Below, piece by piece: positions 27,552 to 35,700 of a DNA stretch of 64,000 nucleotides. Every line of letters starts with the position of its first letter. Within the stretch, counting starts at the first letter, position 1. The notes beneath the pieces were generated by a model. The model made no database searches, was not told the origin of the DNA, and saw nothing but the letters and a program-made list of their open reading frames with translations. The translations under genes and the position numbers were made by a program. Source of the DNA: Ramlibacter sp. (GTDB lineage Bacteria; Pseudomonadota; Gammaproteobacteria; Burkholderiales; Burkholderiaceae_C); the NCBI GenBank assembly GCA_016713005.1, contig JADJPY010000001.1:682001-746000 (forward strand). The letters are read 5' to 3'.

Positions 27552-28472
27552 ATGCAAGACCTCAACGATCTGCTTTACTTTGCCGAGGTGGTGGACCGGG
27601 GTGGTTTTGCCGCCGCCGGGCGGACGCTGGGCATCCCCAAATCGCGGCTGTCGCGCCGGGTGGCCGAGCTGGAAGAACGCCTGGGCGTGCGGCTGCTGCA
27701 GCGCACCACCCGCAAGCTGTCGCTGACCGAGGCCGGCGAGCGCTACCACCGGCATTGCGTGGCCATGCGCGAGCAGGCCGAGGCGGCCGACGAGGCGGTG
27801 GCCCAGGTGCAGGTCGAGCCCCGCGGCACCATCCGCATCGCCTGCCCGGTGACGCTGGCGCAGACCACGGTGGGGCCGCTGGTGCCGCTGTTCCTGGCCC
27901 GCCACCCCCAGGTGCGGGTGGACATGCGGGTCAGCAACCGGGTGGTGGATCTGGTGGAAGAGGGCGTGGACGTGGCACTGCGCGTGCGGCCCACGCTGGA
28001 GGACAGCGGCAGCCTGGTCGTCAAGAACCTGGGCCTGACGCAGACCCTGCTGGTGGGCAGCCCGGCGCAACTGGCCCGCCAGGGCCGGCCGGCGCGCGTG
28101 GAAGACCTGGCCCGGCTGGACACGGTCAGCATGTCGGCCGCGGACGGCCGCACCAGCTGGACGCTGCTGGGGCCGGACGAGCAGAGCCACACCCTGCACC
28201 ACCAGCCGCGCTACGTGGCCGACGACCTGCTGACGCTGAAGATGGCCGTGGTGCGCGGCACCGGCATCTGCGCGCTGCCGGACTACATGTGCCGCGACGA
28301 GCTGCTGGACCGCCGGCTGGTGGAGGTGCTGCCCGGCTGGGCGCCGTGCCCGGGCATCTTCCATGCGGTGTTCCCGTCGCGGCGCGGGCTGGTGCCGGCG
28401 GTGCGGCGCTTTCTGGACTTTCTGGCCGATCACATCGTGGCCGAAGGGCGGGTGAGCAAGGCGGCGGGTTGA
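27552..28472 (+). CDS. LysR-family transcriptional regulator
   Basis: 306-residue LTTR. The winged helix-turn-helix covers residues about 1-60 (FAAAGRTLGIPKSRLSRRVAELEERLGVRLLQ split over helices 2-4), followed by a linker helix and a periplasmic-binding-like effector domain. It resembles the regulators that control quinone-reductase or pirin genes (LysR of the AaeR/DsdC-like crowd cannot be resolved). AAGGAG stands 6 nt before the ATG. It is divergent from azoR, the likely target. Confidence 0.92.
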   Translation: MQDLNDLLYFAEVVDRGGFAAAGRTLGIPKSRLSRRVAELEERLGVRLLQRTTRKLSLTEAGERYHRHCVAMREQAEAADEAVAQVQVEPRGTIRIACPVTLAQTTVGPLVPLFLARHPQVRVDMRVSNRVVDLVEEGVDVALRVRPTLEDSGSLVVKNLGLTQTLLVGSPAQLARQGRPARVEDLARLDTVSMSAADGRTSWTLLGPDEQSHTLHHQPRYVADDLLTLKMAVVRGTGICALPDYMCRDELLDRRLVEVLPGWAPCPGIFHAVFPSRRGLVPAVRRFLDFLADHIVAEGRVSKAAG

Positions 28473-28591
28473 TTTCTCCCCAAAAAACTGTGTTTCCTCA
28501 TCTGAATTGATGAGGCGTTAGTACCCCGCTTTCGCGTATAGTCGCGCGCAATCAGTACAAAACGTTACAGATTCAGTCAAAAGGGAATTCC

Positions 28592-30844
28592 ATGGGCGTC
28601 GAGGCGTCGGTGCGGGCAGAGGGGCCTGTACCCGACCAGCAGCGGGGGGAGCCACTCCAGCCAGTACCAGCGGCCGTCGATGCGTCGCTGGCTGCGCTGT
28701 GCGCCATTGCACGCCTGCACCACGTCAGCGCCGACGCCGCCACACTGGCCCACCAGCTGGGTTTGGCGCCCAGCCAGCCGCCGACGCTTGACGACCTGCT
28801 GCGGGCCGCCCACCACCTGGGCCTGAAGGCCAAGCTGTCCGCCACCACCCCCGACCGCCTGAGCCTGACGCCATTGCCCGCGCTGGCGGTGATGCCCGCG
28901 GCCGAAGGCGCCCCGCGCATCGTCATCCTGGCTCAGTGCGATGGGCAACGCGTCCTCGTGCAGGACCCCGGCGCCACCGTGGCGCGCCCGGTTATCGAGC
29001 CGCTCGAGGCCTTCGCCCGGCAGTGGGCGCCCCAGGGCCGGGGCGAGCTGATCCTCATCACCAGCCGGGCCAGCTTGGCCGGTGAACTGGCCCGGTTTGA
29101 CTTCTCGTGGTTCATCCCCAGCCTGGTCAAGTACCGCCGCCTGCTGGGCGAGGTGCTGCTGATCAGCTTCTTTTTGCAGGTGTTTGCCCTGGTCAGCCCG
29201 CTGTTCTTCCAGGTGGTGATGGACAAGGTTCTGGTGCACCGCGGCCTGACCACGCTGGATGTGCTGGTCATCGGGCTGGTGGTGGTGGTGGTGTTCGAGA
29301 GCCTGCTCTCGGGCCTGCGCGCGCAGGTGTTCAGCCACACCACCAGCCGGATCGACGTGGAGCTGGGCGCGCGGCTGTTTCGCCACCTGGTGCAGCTGCC
29401 GCTGGCGTACTTCCAGGCGCGCCGGGTGGGCGACTCGGTGGCGCGCGTGCGCGAGCTGGAGAACATCCGCAGCTTCCTGACCGGCAACGCGCTTACCGTG
29501 GTGCTGGACGTGTTTTTCTCGATCATCTTTATCGCGGTGATGCTGTTCTACAGCGTGCCGCTCACCCTGATCGTGCTGGTCAGCCTGCCGCTGTACTTTG
29601 GCCTGAGCCTGCTGGTGGTGCCGGTGCTGCGCCGCCGGCTGGACGAGAAGTTTGCCCGTAGCGCCGAGAACCAGGCCATGCTGGTGGAGACGGTGACCGC
29701 CATCCAGACCGTCAAGGCCAGCGCGTTGGAGCCCGCCATGGCCCGCCGCTGGGACAACCAGCTGGCCGCCTACGTGAGCGCGGGTTTCCGCACCCAGAGC
29801 CTGGCCACCTGGGCGCACGAGGGCGTCAACCTGGTGGGCAAGCTGGTGAACGCGGCCACCCTTTGGTACGGCGCCCACCTGGTGATGAACAACCAGCTCA
29901 CCGTGGGCCAGTTTGTGGCCTTCAACATGTTTGCCCAGCGTGTGGCCCAGCCCATCATTCGCATGGCCCAGCTGTGGACGGATTTCCAGCAAACGGGCAT
30001 CTCGGTGGCGCGCCTGGGCGACATCCTGAACACCCGCACCGAAGTGCCGCCCTCGGCCGCCGCGCAACTGCCCCCGCTGAAAGGTCGCCTGACGCTGGAC
30101 GGCGTGACCTTTCGCTACCGGCCCGAGGCCGCGCCGGTGCTGCAGGACCTGAGCCTGGACATCCGCCCCGGCGAGGTGCTGGGCATCGTGGGCCGCTCCG
30201 GCAGCGGCAAAAGCACGCTGACCAAGCTGGTGCAGCGCCTCTATGTGCCCGAGCAGGGCCGCGTGCTGGCGGATGGCGTGGACATCGGCCTGATCGACGC
30301 CGCCCAGTTGCGCCGCCAGGTGGGCGTGGTGCTGCAGGAGAACGTGCTGTTCAACCGCAGCGTGCGCGAGAACATCGCCATTGCCGACCCGGCCGCCCCG
30401 CTGGAGGCCGTGATGCGTGTGGCCCAGCTGGCCGGCGCACACGAGTTCATCAGCGAGCTGCCCGAGGGCTACGACACCATCGTGGGCGAGCAGGGTTCAT
30501 CCCTCTCGGGCGGGCAGCGCCAGCGCATTGCCATTGCGCGTGCGCTGTTCACCAACCCGCGCATCCTGATCCTGGACGAAGCCACCAGCGCGCTGGACTA
30601 CGAGAGCGAAGCCATCATCCAGCGCAACATGGCCCACATCTGCAAGGGCCGCACCGTGCTGATCATTGCGCACCGCCTGAGCGCCGTGCGCCACGCCCAC
30701 CGCATCGTGGTGATGGAGCGCGGCCGCATCGTGGAGGCCGGCCCGCACGATGCGCTGCTGCAGGCCCCCACCGGCGTGTATGCCCGCCTGTGGCGCATGC
30801 AAGAGGCCGGAAAAACTGCCGCCGCGCCGGAGCCCGCCCCATGA
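28592..30844 (+). CDS. Type I secretion ABC transporter with C39-like domain (HlyB type)
   Basis: Inner-membrane exporter of 750 residues. Residues about 25-155 form a peptidase C39-like domain. The position of the catalytic Cys is Ala in VDASLAALCAI, so it should bind rather than cleave substrate, as in HlyB. Six helices follow (about residues 170-470). The nucleotide-binding domain then has Walker A GRSGSGKST near 533, signature LSGGQRQR near 637, Walker B ILILDEAT and the H-loop IIAHRLS. It overlaps the HlyD gene as ATGA; the RTX protein downstream is the obvious substrate. Confidence 0.95.
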   Translation: MGVEASVRAEGPVPDQQRGEPLQPVPAAVDASLAALCAIARLHHVSADAATLAHQLGLAPSQPPTLDDLLRAAHHLGLKAKLSATTPDRLSLTPLPALAVMPAAEGAPRIVILAQCDGQRVLVQDPGATVARPVIEPLEAFARQWAPQGRGELILITSRASLAGELARFDFSWFIPSLVKYRRLLGEVLLISFFLQVFALVSPLFFQVVMDKVLVHRGLTTLDVLVIGLVVVVVFESLLSGLRAQVFSHTTSRIDVELGARLFRHLVQLPLAYFQARRVGDSVARVRELENIRSFLTGNALTVVLDVFFSIIFIAVMLFYSVPLTLIVLVSLPLYFGLSLLVVPVLRRRLDEKFARSAENQAMLVETVTAIQTVKASALEPAMARRWDNQLAAYVSAGFRTQSLATWAHEGVNLVGKLVNAATLWYGAHLVMNNQLTVGQFVAFNMFAQRVAQPIIRMAQLWTDFQQTGISVARLGDILNTRTEVPPSAAAQLPPLKGRLTLDGVTFRYRPEAAPVLQDLSLDIRPGEVLGIVGRSGSGKSTLTKLVQRLYVPEQGRVLADGVDIGLIDAAQLRRQVGVVLQENVLFNRSVRENIAIADPAAPLEAVMRVAQLAGAHEFISELPEGYDTIVGEQGSSLSGGQRQRIAIARALFTNPRILILDEATSALDYESEAIIQRNMAHICKGRTVLIIAHRLSAVRHAHRIVVMERGRIVEAGPHDALLQAPTGVYARLWRMQEAGKTAAAPEPAP

Positions 30845-32322
30845 GCCACACCCCCAACCCGGCCGCCACATCGGCGGCAGTGGCTGCACCCGCCCTGCGC
30901 CACCCCGTGGTGGAGCTGCTGGCCCGATACCGCGCCGTGCTGGGCGCCGCCTGGGCTGCCCGGCACGATCTGGCCGGCCCGCGCCGCCTGGCCGACGAGG
31001 CGGCTTTTCTGCCCGCCGCCCTGAGCCTGCAGGAAACCCCCATCCACCCCGCGCCGCGCCGCCTGGCCTGGGCGCTGATGGCCTTGTTTGCCGTGGCGCT
31101 GGCCTGGGCCACGCTGGGCCAGGTGGATATCGTGGCGGTGGCCAGCGGGCGCGTGGTGGTGAGCGAGCGCACCAAGCTTGTGCAGCCGCTGGAGCGCAGC
31201 GTGGTCAAGCGCGTGCTGGTGCGCGACGGCCAGACGGTACAGGCCGGCCAGCCCCTGGTGGAGCTGGACCCCACCAGTGCCACCGCAGACAAAGCCAGCA
31301 TGGACGAGCAGCGCCGCGCCGCCGAAAGCGAATGGCAGCGCAGCCATGCCCTGCTGGATTTGCTATCAAATCAGGAGCGGGTCAGCAAGGCTGCAAGCGG
31401 GCTAGAGGCCAATTTTTCTTATGAAACGGCCCTGGACGCCGCCACCCGCGCCCAGCTGCAGGCCGAGTGGGCCGACATCACCGCGCGGCTGGCCAAGCTG
31501 GCCGCCGAAGCCGCGCGCCGCCAGGCCGAGGTGGCCACCGCCCGCGAGATGCTGGCCAAGCTGGAGGCCACCGTGCCCCTGGCGCGCCAGCGCGAGGAAG
31601 ACTTCAACAAGCTCAGCCAGCAGGGCTTTGTGGCCGGCCATGCGGGGCAGGACCGCACCCGCGAGCGCATCGAGCAGGAGCGCGACCTGGCCACCCAGCG
31701 TGCCCGCCTGGCCGAAGCCCAGGCCGCGCTGAAGGAGAGCGAGAACACCCGCGCCGCCTGGCTGGCCGAGACGCGCCGCGCCCTGCACGAGCGCCAGACC
31801 CAGGCCCAGCTGAAGCGCCAGCAGGCCACGCAAGAGCAGGCCAAGGCCGAGCACCGCGAAAAACTCACCACCCTGGCCGCGCCCGTGGCCGGCGTGGTGC
31901 AGCAGCTGGCCGTGCACACCGCAGGCGGCGTGGTGACCGAGGCGCAGGTGTTGATGGTGATCGTGCCGCAGGAGACGCGCGTAACCGCCGAGGTGACGCT
32001 GGACAACAAGGACATCGGCTTTGTGGCGGCCGGCCAGGCGGCCGAGATCAAGCTGGAGACTTTTGCCTACACCCGCTACGGCACCGTGCCGGCCCGGGTA
32101 GCCCATGTGTCACCCGACGCGGTGCAGGACGAGAAGCGCGGCGCCGTCTTCAACGTGACGCTGACGCTGGACCGCCCGGTGATGGATGTGGACGGCAAGC
32201 CCGTGCGCCTGAGCCCGGGGATGAACCTGACGGCCGAGATCAAGACCGGGCAGCGGCGGGTGATCGAGTATTTGCTGAGCCCGGTGCAGAGGGCGGGGAA
32301 TGAGAGTTTGAGGGAGCGGTAA
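30841..32322 (+). CDS. Type I secretion membrane-fusion protein (HlyD family)
   Basis: Periplasmic adaptor of 493 residues linking the ABC exporter to an outer-membrane TolC-type channel. One membrane helix lies at about residues 73-95. A beta-barrel/lipoyl part (VVVSERTKLVQPLERSVVKRV) follows, then a long alpha-hairpin rich in Ala, Glu, Gln and Arg (about 150-350), then a second lipoyl half (APVAGVVQQLAVHTAGGVV). Residues 174-194 are encoded by a 60-bp repeat copy, within the hairpin. No tolC gene is in the window. Confidence 0.94.
   Translation: MSHTPNPAATSAAVAAPALRHPVVELLARYRAVLGAAWAARHDLAGPRRLADEAAFLPAALSLQETPIHPAPRRLAWALMALFAVALAWATLGQVDIVAVASGRVVVSERTKLVQPLERSVVKRVLVRDGQTVQAGQPLVELDPTSATADKASMDEQRRAAESEWQRSHALLDLLSNQERVSKAASGLEANFSYETALDAATRAQLQAEWADITARLAKLAAEAARRQAEVATAREMLAKLEATVPLARQREEDFNKLSQQGFVAGHAGQDRTRERIEQERDLATQRARLAEAQAALKESENTRAAWLAETRRALHERQTQAQLKRQQATQEQAKAEHREKLTTLAAPVAGVVQQLAVHTAGGVVTEAQVLMVIVPQETRVTAEVTLDNKDIGFVAAGQAAEIKLETFAYTRYGTVPARVAHVSPDAVQDEKRGAVFNVTLTLDRPVMDVDGKPVRLSPGMNLTAEIKTGQRRVIEYLLSPVQRAGNESLRER
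31362..31421 (+). repeat. Interspersed 60-bp repeat, copy 8 (inside hlyD-like gene)
   Basis: GCTATCAAATCAGGAGC, GGGTCAGCAAGGCTGC, AAGCGGGCTAGAGGCC, AATTTTTCTT. It is read in frame as about 20 residues in the coiled hairpin of the adaptor. Confidence 0.9.
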
Positions 32323-32538
32323 TTCGATGAAGTTGGGATTCGGTCCGGGTCTAGTACATGGAGAAATTCTTGAAAGCACTACAGAATTCACGCCGAACTG
32401 ATGCGTGGAAAATTTTGTTGCGAACTCACCGATGACTTCACGTAAACCACTACGGTGTTCCAGCCGGACTGGCGCACTGGGTGGGCAGGGATACAACCGA
32501 AGTTGCATAACAATTTTTCTAACTTAGGGTTTAACAAA
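32323..32538. other. AT-rich intergenic stretch before the small membrane gene
   Basis: 216 bp without a supported gene. Base composition falls sharply compared with the adaptor gene and stays low through the next gene. Short broken frames are present but I recognise none. A weak TAGGGT lies about 13 nt before the next ATG. Confidence 0.6.
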
Positions 32539-32775
32539 ATGAAATTACTTAGTAGCGCCACTCTTCTGCTGTTAGCACTAATTTTCTTTTTCTTAGCAAT
32601 GACATCGTATGCAATTTACATTTTTCGATTGAGAAAACCTGTTAGTTACTTTGATCTGATAACAAAAAAGAAATCCGGAGATAAGAGTGCAAAGCTCGTT
32701 TTGATCTTTTGGAATTTGGCAATTAGTTTTTCAGTCATTTTTGGGGCTTCATTGCTTGTGAGTTTTTTCTTTTGA
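32539..32775 (+). CDS. Small two-helix membrane protein upstream of the RTX gene
   Basis: 78-residue protein I do not recognise. Two strongly hydrophobic segments, about residues 4-28 and 54-78, flank a polar basic loop containing ITKKKSGDKSAK. The ATG at 32539 is preferred to one at 32455 because the hydrophobic segment starts directly after it; the ribosome-binding site is weak. The gene is markedly AT-rich and shares that trait only with the first 150 codons of the RTX gene, which begins 14 bp later. Position and topology fit an immunity protein for a secreted toxin, an inference without homology support. Confidence 0.65.
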   Translation: MKLLSSATLLLLALIFFFLAMTSYAIYIFRLRKPVSYFDLITKKKSGDKSAKLVLIFWNLAISFSVIFGASLLVSFFF

Positions 32776-32789
32776 ATTTGGAGAGTTAA

Positions 32790-35700
32790 ATGAGCGGACC
32801 AGTAATAGCTGAAGGTATTGCATTGGTAATTGATCTGTCGGCCGCAGGTGTTGGTGCGGTTGACAACGTGATCCAGCTTCTGAATTCTCAGGGGCCTCTC
32901 GCTGCGGCGTCCGCGAGCGCTAGTCTGATCGCATCTGTTACAGCACCGATTCCTGGGGTTGGTGCTGCGACAAATACCGTCTCTTTGACTCTGACATTAG
33001 TGAAGGGCGCAGCATATGCTGACGAAAATGGTGCATCGCTTGGTGACTACGTAAGTGCTATTGGTTCTGTAGTTTCAATTGTTGGATCACTACTAGCTAT
33101 AGGGACGCCTCTTGGTTGGACGGCTTTGGGAATTGCTGCGGTCGGATCAACACTTACTGCTGTAGGATTCGGGTTGAATTTGAGAGACTTGAAAAACAGT
33201 GCAGCTTCAAATAAGCCATATCTTGAGAGTCGTGGATTTTCTCTTGCCAAGGATCCCTTAACTCTCGATCTCGACGCCGACGGCATCGAAGCAACGGCTA
33301 TCGACATTTCCGCTCCCGTTCTGTTTGATCACGATGCCGATGGCATTCGCGTTGCTACTGGCTGGATCGGCGCAGACGATGCGCTGGTGGTGCTGGACCT
33401 TAACGGGAATGGGCTTATCGACAGTGGTCGTGAACTCTTTGGAGATAACACCCTCATCACCAGCGGCTTCTATGCTGGCAACATGGCCGCCAACGGCTAC
33501 GAAGCCCTGGCCCAGCACGACACCAATCACGACGGGCAAATCAACAGCGCCGATGCCGTCTACGGCGAGCTGCGCCTTTGGCAAGACGCCAACCAGGACG
33601 GCATCAGCCAGAGTAGTGAGCTAAAAACTCTGCCACAGTCAGGGATAGGCGCCATCGGGGTACAGGCTATCCCCAGCAACATCAACCTTGGCAACGGTAA
33701 CACCCAGCCCTTCAGCGGCAGCTTCACCCGTATCAACGGGCAGCCCGGCCAAAGCGGCACTCCTGAGCTATCGGGCAGCTTGCTGTTGGCCTCCAACAAC
33801 TTCTACCGCGAATTCACCGACGACCCCAACCCGACAGCGGCGGCGACAGCATTGCCCCAGGTGGGCGGCAGTGGCTGGGCCAGGGACCTGCGCGAGGCTA
33901 TGAGTCTGGGCACACCGCAGGCTCAGGCGTTGCAGGACCTGGTAGCGCAGTTTGCCGCCGCCACCACGCGTGGAGAGCAGCGCGCCTTACTGGACGATCT
34001 CGTCGCCGCCTGGGGGCGCACCAGCGGGCGCATGCTGGAGAGCATCTATGTGTACGGGTTCAACGGCACCACGGTGGAGTATTCCTCCGGCGACCTGCTG
34101 CAAGCAAAGCTGACCATACATCCTGCCGGCATGGAAGTATCGGCATTCGATCCGTTGACTGGCCTGACCGGCAACACCTTGACGCCTGAGGGCGTCGAGG
34201 TGTTGCGCCGTCTGAATGTGCTGGAAGTCTTTAACGGAGAAAAGTTCATAGAAGCAGGTCTGCCGTCCGCGGCTGGCGCGATCCGGATGGCCAGCGGCGG
34301 GGGGTCTGGCGGTGGTGGCTCGGGGCAAGAGGCTACTGGTCCCCGCTACAACGTGACTTTGCACGCCCCGCAGATTGCTGCCCTCAACGCCAGCTACGAC
34401 GCCCTGAGCGCCGCTGTGTACAGCGCGCTGGTGACTCAGACGCGTCTTAAACCCTATCTCGATAGCATCGAACTGGTGATCGACGAATCCGGCCTGCGCT
34501 TTGACACCACGGCCATGCAGGCCTTGCTGGATAACCTGCACGACGTAGACGCCAGCGGTGCCCTAGGGGATTTGCTGGACCTGATGCAGGCAGCCACCCG
34601 ACCGATGGCGTCGGTGGGTTATCTGGATACAGGCCTGCAGACCCTGCGCACCTGGGCCGAGGCCGGGGGCGACCCGGTGCTGCAGGCTCAAGCCGCAGCC
34701 ATGGGCATCACCTTTGGCGGCAGCCGCAACGGCACCAGCCAGCCCGACGTGCTGTTTGGTGTGGAGGCTGCCGACACTCTGCGTGGGGGTGGTGGCAACG
34801 ACGTCGTCGCTGGCGGCGCGGGTGACGACTGGCTGATGGGCGGCGCGGGTGACGACTTCATTGATGGCGGCGCCGGCAACGACGACTTGCGCGGGGGCGA
34901 CGAGGGCTGGAGTGTCAACACCAGCGGCCTGGGCAACGACACCTACCTGTTTGGTCGGGGCGACGGGCAAGACACCATCTACGACAACACCACCAGCGCG
35001 GGCAACTTTGACCAGATTGTCTTCAAGGCCGGGGTACTGCCGCAAGATGTGCTGCTGACCCGTGAGGGCAACAATTTGGTGCTGTCGATTGCGGGCACCA
35101 CAGACCGCATCACCGTGTACGAAGGGGTGTCGACCGATGGCAGCACCGCCTGGGCGATAGAGCAGATCAGCTTCAGCGACGACACCTTCACGGTGTGGGA
35201 TCTGGACACGATCAAGGCCAGGTTGCTGCAGGGCGGCACGGGCAACGACACGCTGACGGGCTACAACACCGACGACGTGATCACCGGTGACCTGGGCAAC
35301 GACCACCTGGTGGGCCTGGCCGGCAACGACACGCTGGACGGCGGCGACGGCATTGACGTGCTGCGCGGCGGCGCGGGCGCGGACACCTTGCTGGGCGGCG
35401 CAGGCAACGACTGGCTGTTGGGCGGCGCGGGCGACGATGTGATCGACGGCGGCGCAGGCAACGACGACTTGCGCGGGGGCGACGACGGCTGGGGCGCCGA
35501 CACCAGCGGCCTGGGCAACGACACCTACCTGTTTGGCCGGGGCGACGGGCAGGACTGGGTGTACGACAACACCACCACCGGCAGCGGTATCGACGCCATC
35601 ACCTTCAAGGCCGGGGTTCTGCCGGGCGATGTGATGGTGAGCCGCAATGGCAACAACCTGGTGCTGGGCATCGTGGGCACCTCCGACACCATCACCGTGT

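Noticed and set aside
28496..28515. CCTCATC/GATGAGG hairpin after the LysR gene as terminator
   Set aside because: Stem of seven pairs but no T-run directly after it on either strand.
32323..32538. Decayed transposase or other pseudogene before the small membrane gene
   Set aside because: Short frames on both strands were read but none could be matched to a known family.
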